This document shows, piece after piece, positions 33,582-42,413 of a stretch of 49,514 nucleotides of DNA. The notes beneath the pieces are model-generated. The model worked only from the letters and a program-made list of their open reading frames with translations. It did no database searches and was not told the origin of the DNA. Numbering within the stretch: the first letter of the stretch is position 1; every line of letters starts with the position of its first letter. Made by a program: the position numbers and the translations under genes. The stretch lies in contig JBBSMX010000017.1 in NCBI GenBank assembly GCA_038232935.1, positions 1-49,514 on the forward strand. The letters run 5' to 3'. Source of the DNA: JBBSMX01 sp038232935. Its GTDB lineage: Bacteria; Bacteroidota; Rhodothermia; Rhodothermales; JANQRZ01.

Positions 33582-34370
33582 ATGGGTAGTCCCGCTCGCT
33601 TCTCCCTCCTGTTCGCACTGGCCTTCACATTGGGGCGTCCATGCGCCGCGCAGACTCTCGAAACGGAGACGGCACGCCTACTCTCCCACGGTGCCGTTGA
33701 GGGTGGAGCCGGCTTCGAGTTGCAGACCTCGGGGGAAGGCGTGGAGTCCGCCATCCCGCTCCTCATCAACTATGGCGTGACGGACGACCTCGAGCTCGTC
33801 GTGGAGCCCGTTCCGTATACCTCGATCCGTCCGAAGGTAGGGCCCCACGCCCTCGGCAGGGGCGACCTCGAGATCACCCTCCAGTACCGGCCCTACAACG
33901 ACGTGTGGCGCGGCCTCGCCTTCGCACTCGGCACCGAAGTCAAAGTGCCTACGGCGCGGAATGACCTGATCGGTACCGGGGCGACGGACTACACGGGCTA
34001 CCTCATCGCGAGCAAGCGGTTCGGCCGCTTCGACACCCACGCGAACCTCGGGTACACGCTCGTCGGGCAGCCGGCCGGACTCGACATCGGCCTGAACGAC
34101 ATCTTCAGCTTCGCGATGGCGACCGAATTGCATCCGAGCCCGCGGGCGGAGCTGTTCGCCGAGCTGCTGGGGAGTACGGCCGCCCTGCCTGAGGGCAGCG
34201 GGGAAGGTGAAGGCACAACGGTCATCCCCGAAGTCTCAGGAGGTGAACTCGTCGGCACAGTCGGGGCCGGCTACGACATCCTGCCCGGCGTGCTGGCCTT
34301 CTTCTCTGTAAGCGTTGACAACAACCAGGCCGTGCTCCTGCATCCGGGGCTCACGATGCGGCTCCGCTAG
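33582..34370 (+). CDS. outer-membrane beta-barrel protein, MetA-pathway transporter-like
   Basis: 262 residues from ATG 33582, which places a signal peptide (FSLLFALAFTLG, cut near CAAQ) at the start; the longer frame from 33420 lacks one. The rest alternates short strands with turns: YGVTDDLELVVEP, GDLEITLQYRPY, GTEVKVPTARND, DYTGYLIASKRFGRFDTHANLGY, and HPGLTMRLR at the end. This is the pattern of the small 'phenol meta-degradation' type outer-membrane transporters. A channel linked to the efflux genes is plausible but unproven. Confidence 0.75.
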   Translation: MGSPARFSLLFALAFTLGRPCAAQTLETETARLLSHGAVEGGAGFELQTSGEGVESAIPLLINYGVTDDLELVVEPVPYTSIRPKVGPHALGRGDLEITLQYRPYNDVWRGLAFALGTEVKVPTARNDLIGTGATDYTGYLIASKRFGRFDTHANLGYTLVGQPAGLDIGLNDIFSFAMATELHPSPRAELFAELLGSTAALPEGSGEGEGTTVIPEVSGGELVGTVGAGYDILPGVLAFFSVSVDNNQAVLLHPGLTMRLR

Positions 34371-34406
34371 TATGGTGGTTCCCCCTTCCCCTTCCTCGCT
34401 CCAACC

Positions 34407-35219
34407 ATGAAGACTCCCTGTCCTGCGGCCCCGGAGGCGTATAACCTCCTCGCGCTCTTCCTGCTGATCCCGTTCGCGCTGGGTCCGGCCGCAACGCCGG
34501 TCCACGCGCAGCAAGCCGATGGCAGCCGCTTCCTCCGCTGGGCGGGCGGGGACGCGCTCGGCCTGCCCCGAGGCCTCACGTCGCGCCACGCCGCATACAC
34601 CCTCGGCGCGGGCACCGCTCTCGTCATCTTCACCCTCGCCGACGACGGCCTCAGCGGGAGTGCCGGGGAGGCGAAGTCGCACAACAACGGGCCGTTCTTG
34701 AACACGGCCAACGAGCTGGGTAACTGGAAATTTGTGATGCCCGCCGCCGCCGCCGTGTTCGGGGCCTCGCTCCTGACAGATGATGTACGGTTTCAGGATG
34801 CGGCGTTCACGTCCGTCGAGTCGGCCGTATACACAGGCACGCTCGTCGCGGTGCTCAAAGGCCTCGCCGGGCGCGCACGGCCGCGTCAGTTGGAAGGTCC
34901 CTACGACTTCGACCCGCTCTCGGGTCAGAACTCGTTCCCCTCGGGTCACACCTCCCTCGCGTTCTCGCTCGTGACCCCGTGGGTGGTCTACTACCCCGGC
35001 CCGGTCACGTATGCCCTGTTCGGCCTCACGACGGGCACGGCCGTGGCCCGCGTCGTCCGGGGCGATCACTGGTCGTCGGACGTGGTGGCGGGGGCCGCCA
35101 TCGGCATCCTCACCGGCTACGCGCTCGCCAACCGGCACGAGCGCCACCCGGACGGACCCGACATCTCGCCCGTGCTCTATCCCAACGGGGCCGGGCTTTC
35201 GCTGCGCATCGCCCTATGA
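34407..35219 (+). CDS. secreted PAP2-family phosphatase
   Basis: 270 residues. An N-terminal hydrophobic segment (about 13-35) looks like a signal peptide or anchor. The three phosphatase motifs are complete: KGLAGRARP (151-159), PSGHTS (178-183) and R215-x5-H221-x3-D225. Active site would face the periplasm, acting on undecaprenyl pyrophosphate, lipid A or phospholipid phosphates. The short barrel-like end (YPNGAGLSLRIAL) suggests outer-membrane contact, as in LpxE/PagP-like contexts, but this is a guess. Preceded by CCCTTCCCCTTCCTCGCTCC. Confidence 0.9.
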   Translation: MKTPCPAAPEAYNLLALFLLIPFALGPAATPVHAQQADGSRFLRWAGGDALGLPRGLTSRHAAYTLGAGTALVIFTLADDGLSGSAGEAKSHNNGPFLNTANELGNWKFVMPAAAAVFGASLLTDDVRFQDAAFTSVESAVYTGTLVAVLKGLAGRARPRQLEGPYDFDPLSGQNSFPSGHTSLAFSLVTPWVVYYPGPVTYALFGLTTGTAVARVVRGDHWSSDVVAGAAIGILTGYALANRHERHPDGPDISPVLYPNGAGLSLRIAL

Positions 35220-35268
35220 TCCGGAGTTCGGACGCTCCCCTCTCCCTTCTCGCCAACCTTCACCCGTG

Positions 35269-35988
35269 ATGAAATCCCTTCTGCCCCTCGTCCTGCTCGG
35301 TTCGCTCGCCGCTGCCAGATGCCAGGTCAACGAGCGCCCGGCCCGCACTCCGAGCGTGGCCGACACCTCGGCATCGATCACGAGAGCGGCCACTGCACCA
35401 CTGGCCGCCAACCCGAACAACGATCTGCTCCTCAACGCCGCCTCGCCCTTCGAGGATCTCACGGAGTACGCCGAAGCCGGCGACCAAGCCGGTATGGACC
35501 GGGCCATCGCTGCCTATCACGGAGAGGCCGCCTCTCTCCACGACGTACTCAGCCCTCAGGCCCGCCAGCGGCTCGATGCCCTCACGTCGAAGATCGAGCA
35601 GGCCCGCGAGACCGGGGACCGTCACGCGGTCGCGGTGAACGCCGTCGAGGCATACCGAGTGCTGATCGAAGCGCTGGACCGGCAGGCCCTCGTCGTCCCG
35701 GCCGAGGTGTCGTTGATGGACTATGCGGGCTTCAAGCTCGGCGTCCAGACGCGTGCCGCGCAGCCGGACTGGACCGCCATGCAGGCGACGGCCGGCGAGG
35801 CGCGGCGTTTCTGGAGCACCATCGAGCCGCGCCTCAAGGACACCGGGCTGCGTGACGCTGTCAACACCGCCGTCGGTGGGATGGAGCGGGCCACGCGAAC
35901 GCAGGACCTCCCCTTCGCTGCGTTTGCCGCCCAGGTGGACCTCGATCTCGTAGACCTGCTCGAGCACTACTTCGAGCGCGCCCACTAA
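35269..35988 (+). CDS. secreted hypothetical helical protein
   Basis: 239 residues. Residues 1-18 form a signal peptide (MKSLLPLVLLGSLAAARC); the Cys at 18 follows A-A-R, so a lipobox is imperfect. The mature part is largely helical with conserved-looking acidic and Trp positions (FWSTIEPRLKDTGLRD), and looks like an all-alpha periplasmic protein. I do not recognise the family. It lies between two PAP2 phosphatase genes with gaps of 49 and 14 bases, so it probably shares their envelope role. Confidence 0.75.
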   Translation: MKSLLPLVLLGSLAAARCQVNERPARTPSVADTSASITRAATAPLAANPNNDLLLNAASPFEDLTEYAEAGDQAGMDRAIAAYHGEAASLHDVLSPQARQRLDALTSKIEQARETGDRHAVAVNAVEAYRVLIEALDRQALVVPAEVSLMDYAGFKLGVQTRAAQPDWTAMQATAGEARRFWSTIEPRLKDTGLRDAVNTAVGGMERATRTQDLPFAAFAAQVDLDLVDLLEHYFERAH

Positions 35989-36002
35989 TCCACCCGACGC
36001 TG

Positions 36003-36716
36003 GTGACGAACGCCCTCTTCCAATTTTTCATCGCCCGCTTCACACCGGGCCAGCGTTACGGGCTCGGCCTCACGCTGGCGCTCCTGACCGTCAGCCTCGC
36101 CTTCTGGGGGTTTTTGGAGACGATCGAGTCGTGGACACAGCAAGAGGACTTCTACCGGCTCGACGCGTCAGCCACGCACGTCGCACAGTCATTAGCAACG
36201 CCGGGGCTCACGGCGTTCTTCCACGTGGTCACCTACTTCGGGAGCGTCTACGTCATCGGCCCGCTCGTTGCGGTGCTGGCGTTCCTCTTCTGGCGGCGCG
36301 ACGAAAGGCCGGAGCTGTGGGCCATTCTCACGGCCTACGGTGCGGGCGAAGCGCTGCTCTTCGGGCTCAAGGCGTTCTTCCACCGCACACGGCCGACGCT
36401 CCAGCTCGCTACGGCCCACGGCTACAGCTTCCCGAGCGGGCACTCGTTCACGGCCTTCGTGGTGTACGGGCTCCTCGCTTATCTGCTATGGAAGCGCTCG
36501 ATTCCGCGTGCGTGGCAGGTGGCGGGGTCGGTCGTGCTCGGTGCACTCATCCTGCTCGTGGGCTTCAGCCGGATCTACCTCGGCGTCCACTTCTTTACGG
36601 ACGTGGTGGGGGGCTTCCTCCTCGGCCTCGGCTGGCTCGTCGCCAGCATCACCCTCATCCGCCTTCTCTATCCCGTCCCTTATGCCCCCTCGGGCTCACC
36701 CATCCCGGTTCGCTAG
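36003..36716 (+). CDS. integral-membrane PAP2-family phosphatase
   Basis: 237 residues with about six transmembrane segments. Motifs K123-x6-R130-P131, PSGH at 144-147 and S189-R190-x5-H196-x3-D200 are all intact. This is the membrane type (BcrC/PgpB-like) that removes phosphate from undecaprenyl pyrophosphate or related lipids on the periplasmic side; BcrC-type enzymes give bacitracin resistance. GTG start 14 bases after the previous gene. Its last 35 bases overlap the TolC-like gene in another frame. Confidence 0.92.
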   Translation: MTNALFQFFIARFTPGQRYGLGLTLALLTVSLAFWGFLETIESWTQQEDFYRLDASATHVAQSLATPGLTAFFHVVTYFGSVYVIGPLVAVLAFLFWRRDERPELWAILTAYGAGEALLFGLKAFFHRTRPTLQLATAHGYSFPSGHSFTAFVVYGLLAYLLWKRSIPRAWQVAGSVVLGALILLVGFSRIYLGVHFFTDVVGGFLLGLGWLVASITLIRLLYPVPYAPSGSPIPVR

Positions 36717-38166
36717 ACGGGTCCGCGTCGGCTGGTCAATCGCCCTGCTGACCGCCGCGCTTTCGGGTTGCATCGCGTATCGCCCTCACCCGCTCGACAC
36801 GGCCTCGGTGGAGGCGGCGCTCCACGTGCCGGGCGTGGACAGCCTCGGTGTCCGAGCCGCCCGGCTTCGCCACCCGGCCCTCGCGCCCGTCGCGCTCGAC
36901 CTCGCCGACGGGCTCACGCCCGACGAGGCCGCCGTCGTGGCCGTCCTCGTCAACCCGGCCCTCACCGCGCGGCGGGCTGCGCGAGGCGTCGTCGCGGCGC
37001 AGCTCTTCGCCGAGGGGCTGCTGCCGCCGCCGCAGCTCGCGGCCAGCGCCGACTTCCCAGTCGCGGGCGGCGACTCGACGTCGCAGACGGCACTCGGGCT
37101 CGGCCTGTCCTTGGACCTCAACGCGCTCCTCACGCGTGGGGCGCGGGTGGCGGCGGCCGAGGCGATCCGCGATTCGACCGACCTTGGGATCGCCTATGCC
37201 GAGTGGCAAACGGCCCAGCAAGCGCGTCTCTCGACCTACCGCCTCCTCTTCCTCGGACGCCAGCGCGAGCTCCTCGCCCAGGAGCTCGACGCGCTCAAGA
37301 CGAGCCTTGACCTGCTCAACGAGGCCGAGCGCCGCCGCCTCATCACCGAGGTGGACCGCGCCGCCGCCGAGGCGGCCTACCGCGATGCCCGCCTGACGGC
37401 CCTCGACATCGCCCGGCAGGAAGCTGACGAGCGGTTCACGCTCGTCGGCGTGCTCGGCTTCCCCGCCGACACGGCGGTGGCCGTCCAGTCCGTCTCGGCA
37501 CCCGCGTTCGCTGCACCGTCGTTCGACACGCTCGCCGCCGGCCTCGACTCCCTCCGCCTCGATCTCCGTGCGCTCCGGCTCGGCTATGCGAGCGGCGAGG
37601 CGGGGCTCCGGGCCGCCGTCCTCGGCCAGTTCCCTGCGATCAACATCGGGATCAACCTCGCCCGCAACGACGCTGGCCTCGTAACGGTCGGTCCGGCTGT
37701 CAGCGTGGGCTTCCCGTTCCTCGGCCTCGGCCCGCTCCGTTTCGACCGCAACCAGGGCGCGATTGCTGTCGCCACGGCGACGCGGGCGCAACTCTTCGCC
37801 GAGTACACGGCCCGTCGCCGCGAGGCGGAGGTCCAGATCGCCCAGGCGGCCTCGGCACTCGCGTTTGCCCGTGACCGCGTGCAGGCAGCGGCCGAGGCCT
37901 ACGCCACGCGCCGCCACCTCGTCGAGATCTACGGCCAGGCGCTCCTCTTCGGCCAGGCCGACGTGGTGACCTATTACACGGCCCGGGTCGAGGCGGTCTC
38001 GCTCGCGCTCCAGGTCCTCCAGGCCGCGCAGGCCGTCGTCGAGACGGGGATCGCGCTCGAGCTCGCCGCAGGCCGGCCGCTCGCGCCGTCGCCCGGACCG
38101 GGCCGCGTGGACCCCGACCTCGCGCCGCTCCCGGCCCCCTTCCGCACGCCCGACCACACCCCATGA
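36682..38166 (+). CDS. TolC-family outer-membrane efflux lipoprotein
   Basis: 494 residues. Lipobox ALSGC sets Cys30 as the lipid-anchored residue. Two long helical repeats follow, Ala/Arg-rich with heptad pattern (AARGVVAAQLFAEGLLPPPQ, then QAASALAFARDRVQAAAEAY), and the tail VETGIALELAAGRPL is typical of TolC-like channels. Forms the outer-membrane duct of the RND pump encoded next. The ATG at 36682 lies inside the PAP2 gene; later starts would lose the lipobox. Stop overlaps the adaptor start by ATGA. Confidence 0.92.
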   Translation: MPPRAHPSRFARRVRVGWSIALLTAALSGCIAYRPHPLDTASVEAALHVPGVDSLGVRAARLRHPALAPVALDLADGLTPDEAAVVAVLVNPALTARRAARGVVAAQLFAEGLLPPPQLAASADFPVAGGDSTSQTALGLGLSLDLNALLTRGARVAAAEAIRDSTDLGIAYAEWQTAQQARLSTYRLLFLGRQRELLAQELDALKTSLDLLNEAERRRLITEVDRAAAEAAYRDARLTALDIARQEADERFTLVGVLGFPADTAVAVQSVSAPAFAAPSFDTLAAGLDSLRLDLRALRLGYASGEAGLRAAVLGQFPAINIGINLARNDAGLVTVGPAVSVGFPFLGLGPLRFDRNQGAIAVATATRAQLFAEYTARRREAEVQIAQAASALAFARDRVQAAAEAYATRRHLVEIYGQALLFGQADVVTYYTARVEAVSLALQVLQAAQAVVETGIALELAAGRPLAPSPGPGRVDPDLAPLPAPFRTPDHTP

Positions 38167-39212
38167 CGCCCCTTCTCCCCCGATTCACTCTGACCGTTGC
38201 GGTGCTCGCCCTCACCGCGTGCGGCTCCAAAACCGACGCCCCCGAGCCGGAGCCCGTCGCCGACGTGTCCGTCGAGATCGTGCGTGAGGGGCCGATCCGG
38301 CAGACGATCACCGGCTACGGGACCGCTGTCGAGGAGCCCGGCGCAGGGCGGACGTACACGGTCCCGTTCGAGGGCGTCGTCCAGAGCGTGCTCGTAGCTG
38401 CCGGGCAGGCTGTCAACGCGGGCACCGCGCTCGTCCGGCTCGCGCCGAGCGCCGCCGCTCGGGCTGACTTCGAGCAGGCGGCCCTCGACCTCGCCGCCCA
38501 AAAAGCCGCGCTCCAGACGACGCAGGAGCGCTACGACCTCCACCTCGCTACGCGGCAGGAGATCGAGGCCGCGCAAGCCACCCTCTCTGCCGCGCAAGCT
38601 CGCTACGACGCCCTCCGCCGTGCCGAGGCGCAGACGGCCGTCGCCGCCCACGCGACCGGCGTCGTCGACACGGTCTACGTCGCGCCGGGTGAGACAGTCG
38701 CGGCGGGCGCACCGCTCGTGGCCATCTCGCCGGCCAGCGGGTTCACGCTCACGCTCGGCATCGAGGCGGAAGACCTCGCCTCCATTCAGACGGGGCAGGC
38801 CGTCTCGGTCGAGGCCGTGGACCGGCCCGCCGCGCGCGTGATCGGGCGCGTCCGCCGCGTCGAGCAGGCCGTGAGCGCGCAGACGCGCCTGGCCCAGGTC
38901 ATCGTCGAGCTGCCGGGCCACAACCCGTTCCTCCTCGGCGAGTACGTCCGCGGCACGTTCGACGGGGCCGAGGAGCAGGCCCTCGTCGCCCCGCGCGACG
39001 CCCTGCTGCCGACCGCCGAAGGGCTCGTCGCGTTCACCGTCGAGGGAGGCCGGGCCGTCCGCCACGTCGTCCAAGTCGTCGCCGAGACCGACAGCCTGAC
39101 CGGGTTCACGGGCGGCGGCATTCGGTCGGGCGACTCGCTCATCGTCAGCAACCTCGTGCAGCTCTCGGACAGCCTCCGCGTTCGGCCCGTTGGGGAGGCG
39201 ATCCCGCGATGA
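38163..39212 (+). CDS. RND efflux periplasmic adaptor (membrane fusion protein)
   Basis: 349 residues. Lipobox LTACG gives Cys20. A biotinyl-lipoyl-like half (VVQSVLVAAGQAVNAGTALV), a short coiled-coil hairpin at about 100-150 (Ala/Gln-rich), the second half (ATGVVDTVYVAPGETVAAGAP) and beta-barrel domains are seen. It bridges the inner-membrane pump to the TolC-like channel. Both flanking genes overlap by four bases, so the three parts are made in equal coupling. Confidence 0.94.
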   Translation: MTPLLPRFTLTVAVLALTACGSKTDAPEPEPVADVSVEIVREGPIRQTITGYGTAVEEPGAGRTYTVPFEGVVQSVLVAAGQAVNAGTALVRLAPSAAARADFEQAALDLAAQKAALQTTQERYDLHLATRQEIEAAQATLSAAQARYDALRRAEAQTAVAAHATGVVDTVYVAPGETVAAGAPLVAISPASGFTLTLGIEAEDLASIQTGQAVSVEAVDRPAARVIGRVRRVEQAVSAQTRLAQVIVELPGHNPFLLGEYVRGTFDGAEEQALVAPRDALLPTAEGLVAFTVEGGRAVRHVVQVVAETDSLTGFTGGGIRSGDSLIVSNLVQLSDSLRVRPVGEAIPR

Positions 39213-42200
39213 ACGATGCTTCGCCAAACGATGCCCCGGCGCATGATAACCCGATCAGCGCCGAACCCGTCGTGGGCGGTGCTACGGCCTGGATGGGGGT
39301 GCACCGCCGCTCGCTGCTCCTGCTGCTCGCCCTGCTGGCCGTGGCCGGCGTAGTGGTCGGGCTCGGCCTGCCCGTCGGCCTCTTCCCCCAGGTCAGCTTC
39401 CCCCGCATCGTCGTCTCGCTCGAGGCCGGTGACCGCTCGGCCGAGCGGATGGCGATCGAGGTCACGACGCCGCTAGAGCAGGCGCTCCGGTCGCTCCCCG
39501 GCGTGCGCGGCCTCCGCTCGACAACGAGCCGCGGCAGCGCCGACGTCTCAGTCGATTTCGGCTGGGGCCGCGACATGGCCGTCGCCCTCCTCGACGTGCA
39601 GACGGCCGTGAGCGGCGTGCTCCCGAGCCTCCCGGCCGGGACGCAGTTCGAGGTCCGGCGCATGGACCCGACCGTCTTCCCGGTCCTCGGCTACAGCCTG
39701 ACATCGACGACGCAGGACCCCGTCGTGCTCCGCGACCTCGCGCAGTATCAGCTCCAACCGTTGCTCTCCACCGTCCCCGGCGTCGCCCACGTGGTCACGC
39801 AGGGCGGGGGCATCGGCGAGGTCCGCGTCACCGTCGACCCGGCCCGGCTCGCGTCGTTCGGCCTCACGATCCAGGACATCGCGACGGCCGTCTCGGCGTC
39901 GAATGTCATCACGGCACTCGGGCGGCTGGAGGACCGAGGGAAGCTCTACCTCGCCTTCACCGAGTCGCCGCTCGACGACGTGCGCGCCGTGCCCGACCTC
40001 GTCGTCCGCGCCGGGCCCGAGGGCGTCGTCCGGCTGGACGACGTGGCGACGGTCGCCTTCGCCGAGGCTCCGCAGTACACGCGCGTGACAGCCGACGGGA
40101 AGCCCGCCGTCAACGTGCTCGTCTACCAGCAGCCGGGCGGCAACACGGTCCAGATCGCACGCGGCGTCGAGGAAGCGCTCGCCGGCTTCGCGCTCCCGCC
40201 GGGGACGACGGAGTCGCAGTGGTACAACCAGTCCGACCTCATCCTGGCTTCGGCGACGAGCGTCCGCGACGCCGTCTTCATCGGCGTGCTGCTGGCGGCG
40301 CTCGTGCTGTTCCTCTTCCTGCGGAACCTCAAGATCACCGTTGTCGCCATCGTCGCGGTCCCAGTCGTGCTGGCGGTGACGGCGCTGCTGCTCTCGCTCA
40401 TCGGCCAGACGTTCAACGTGATGACGCTCGGCGGCATGGCCGCCGCCGTCGGGCTCGTCATCGACGACGTGATCGTGATGGTGGAGCACATCGTCCGCAC
40501 GCTCCGCGGCGAGGCCGACACGACCGAGGCCGCGCAGGCGCTCCGCGGGCTTACGCCCCGGCAGCGCGTCCTGCGGGCGGCGCGTGAGTTCACGCGGCCC
40601 CTCGCCGCGTCGTCGGCCGCGACGCTCATCATCCACATCCCGCCGGCCTTCCTGAGCGGCGTGACCGGCGAGTTCTTCAAGGCCCTCTCGATCACGCTCG
40701 CCTCGGCCCTCGTCGTCTCGTTCCTCGTGGCGTGGGTGGCCGTCCCACTCATCGCCGAGCGGCTGCTGACCGAAGAGGACACCGAGGAGCGGCCGGACGG
40801 GCGCCTGCTGAGCGCGGTCCAGCGCGGCTACGGCCGCGTCGCGCGCGCACTCGTCGCCCGGCCCGTCCTCGTGCTCGCGGGCGTCGTCCCCCTCCTCGTC
40901 GTCGGGTATCTCGGCTTCCGCGCACTCGGCTCCGGCTTCATCCCGCCGACCGACGAGGGCGGCTTCGTGCTCGACTACCTCTCGCCACCGGGGACCTCGC
41001 TGGAGGAGACCGACCGATTGATCCGCGAGGTCGAGGCCGTCCTGCAGGCGACGCCCGAGGTCCAGACGTACAGCCGCCGGACGGGACTTCAGCTCGGCGG
41101 CGCACTCACCGAGGCCAACGAGGGCGACTTCTTCGTGCGCCTGACGCCGCAACCGCGCCGGGGGATCGAGGAGGTGATGGACGAGATCCGCCAAGAGATC
41201 CTCACGCACGTGCCGGGCCTCGACATCGAGCTCGTCCTCCTCATGGAGGACCTCATCGGCGACCTCACGGCGGTCCCGCAGCCCATTGAGATCCAGCTCT
41301 TCAGCGAGGACCCGGCCGTGCTCGCCCGCACTGCCCCCGCCGTCGCCGACGCGCTCGGTCAGATCGCGGGGGTCGTCGACGTGAACGACGGCGTGATCCC
41401 GGCCGGCGACGCGCTCGACATCGTGGTGGACCGCACGCGCGCCGCGCTCCAAGGCCTGACGCCCGACGACATCGCCCAGAAGCTCTCGGACCTGCTCGAC
41501 GGCAACGTCGCCACACAGGTCCAGCAGGGGCCGAAGCTCGTCGACGTCCGTGTCTGGGTCGCCCCCAACTACCGGAAGACGGCGGTCGATGTGGGGCATC
41601 TCCTGATCCGGTCGCCGGACGGCCACCTCGTGGAGGTGAACGATGTCGCCACGATCCGGACGGTGAGCGGGCAGCCGCAGATCACCCGGGCCGACCTCCG
41701 CCGCATGACCGCCGTCACGGGCCGGATCGCGGGCCGCGACCTCGGCTCGACCATCAAGGACGTGAAGGCTTTTCTCGACCGGCCCGACACCCTTCCGGCG
41801 GGCATGACGTACCGCCTCGGCGGGCTCTACGCGCAGCAGCAGGAAGCTTTCCGTGGCCTTCTGGCCGTCTTCGGCGCGGCGACGACGCTTGTCTTCCTGC
41901 TCCTCCTCGCGCTCTACGAGCGGTTCAAAGTGGCCCTCGCGATGCTCCTCACGGCGCTCCTCTCGCTCGCGGCCATCTACGCCGGGCTCTGGATCGCCGG
42001 CTCCGAGATCGACATCTCGTCGATGATGGGCATCGCGATGATCGTCGGCATCGTGACGGAGGTGAGCGTGTTCTACGTCGAGGAGTTGCGGGTCCTGCCG
42101 ACGAAGATGGGCCGTGCCGAGGCGCTCCTCGCGGCCGGCTCCCGCCGACTTCGTCCCATCGCCATGACGACGCTGGCAGCGATCCTCGCGCTCCTCCCCC

Positions 42201-42376
42201 TCGCCCTCGGGATCGGCGAGGGCTCGGGGATGCTCCAGCCGCTCGCCATCGCCATCGTGTCGGGGCTCGTGGCGCAGCTCCCGCTCGCGCTCCTCGTGCT
42301 CCCGGCCCTCCTCGTCCTCTTCCGCGCCGACCTCGACGCAGGGCCACTGACAACCATCTCAGCCCGCCTCCCATGA
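39209..42376 (+). CDS. RND-family efflux permease
   Basis: 1055 residues, complete inner-membrane pump. First membrane helix at about 35-58 (LLLLLALLAVAGVVVGLG), large porter domain, helix 4 with VGLVIDDVIVMVEH (Asp419-Asp420, the proton relay pair of AcrB), second porter domain and a second helical set. In helix 10 the AcrB-type Lys is not seen; the corresponding stretch reads GIVTEVSVFYVEE. This is closest to HAE/HME-like RND pumps exporting drugs, bile-type amphiphiles or metals; the substrate cannot be told. Terminal member of the coupled TolC-adaptor-pump set. Confidence 0.95.
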   Translation: MNDASPNDAPAHDNPISAEPVVGGATAWMGVHRRSLLLLLALLAVAGVVVGLGLPVGLFPQVSFPRIVVSLEAGDRSAERMAIEVTTPLEQALRSLPGVRGLRSTTSRGSADVSVDFGWGRDMAVALLDVQTAVSGVLPSLPAGTQFEVRRMDPTVFPVLGYSLTSTTQDPVVLRDLAQYQLQPLLSTVPGVAHVVTQGGGIGEVRVTVDPARLASFGLTIQDIATAVSASNVITALGRLEDRGKLYLAFTESPLDDVRAVPDLVVRAGPEGVVRLDDVATVAFAEAPQYTRVTADGKPAVNVLVYQQPGGNTVQIARGVEEALAGFALPPGTTESQWYNQSDLILASATSVRDAVFIGVLLAALVLFLFLRNLKITVVAIVAVPVVLAVTALLLSLIGQTFNVMTLGGMAAAVGLVIDDVIVMVEHIVRTLRGEADTTEAAQALRGLTPRQRVLRAAREFTRPLAASSAATLIIHIPPAFLSGVTGEFFKALSITLASALVVSFLVAWVAVPLIAERLLTEEDTEERPDGRLLSAVQRGYGRVARALVARPVLVLAGVVPLLVVGYLGFRALGSGFIPPTDEGGFVLDYLSPPGTSLEETDRLIREVEAVLQATPEVQTYSRRTGLQLGGALTEANEGDFFVRLTPQPRRGIEEVMDEIRQEILTHVPGLDIELVLLMEDLIGDLTAVPQPIEIQLFSEDPAVLARTAPAVADALGQIAGVVDVNDGVIPAGDALDIVVDRTRAALQGLTPDDIAQKLSDLLDGNVATQVQQGPKLVDVRVWVAPNYRKTAVDVGHLLIRSPDGHLVEVNDVATIRTVSGQPQITRADLRRMTAVTGRIAGRDLGSTIKDVKAFLDRPDTLPAGMTYRLGGLYAQQQEAFRGLLAVFGAATTLVFLLLLALYERFKVALAMLLTALLSLAAIYAGLWIAGSEIDISSMMGIAMIVGIVTEVSVFYVEELRVLPTKMGRAEALLAAGSRRLRPIAMTTLAAILALLPLALGIGEGSGMLQPLAIAIVSGLVAQLPLALLVLPALLVLFRADLDAGPLTTISARLP

Positions 42377-42413
42377 CGCTCGAACGCCGGAGAGCCGAGC
42401 GGGTATAGAAGCT

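Noticed and set aside
39548..41626. 692-residue open frame opposite the RND permease
   Set aside because: Antisense shadow; the plus frame has all RND features.
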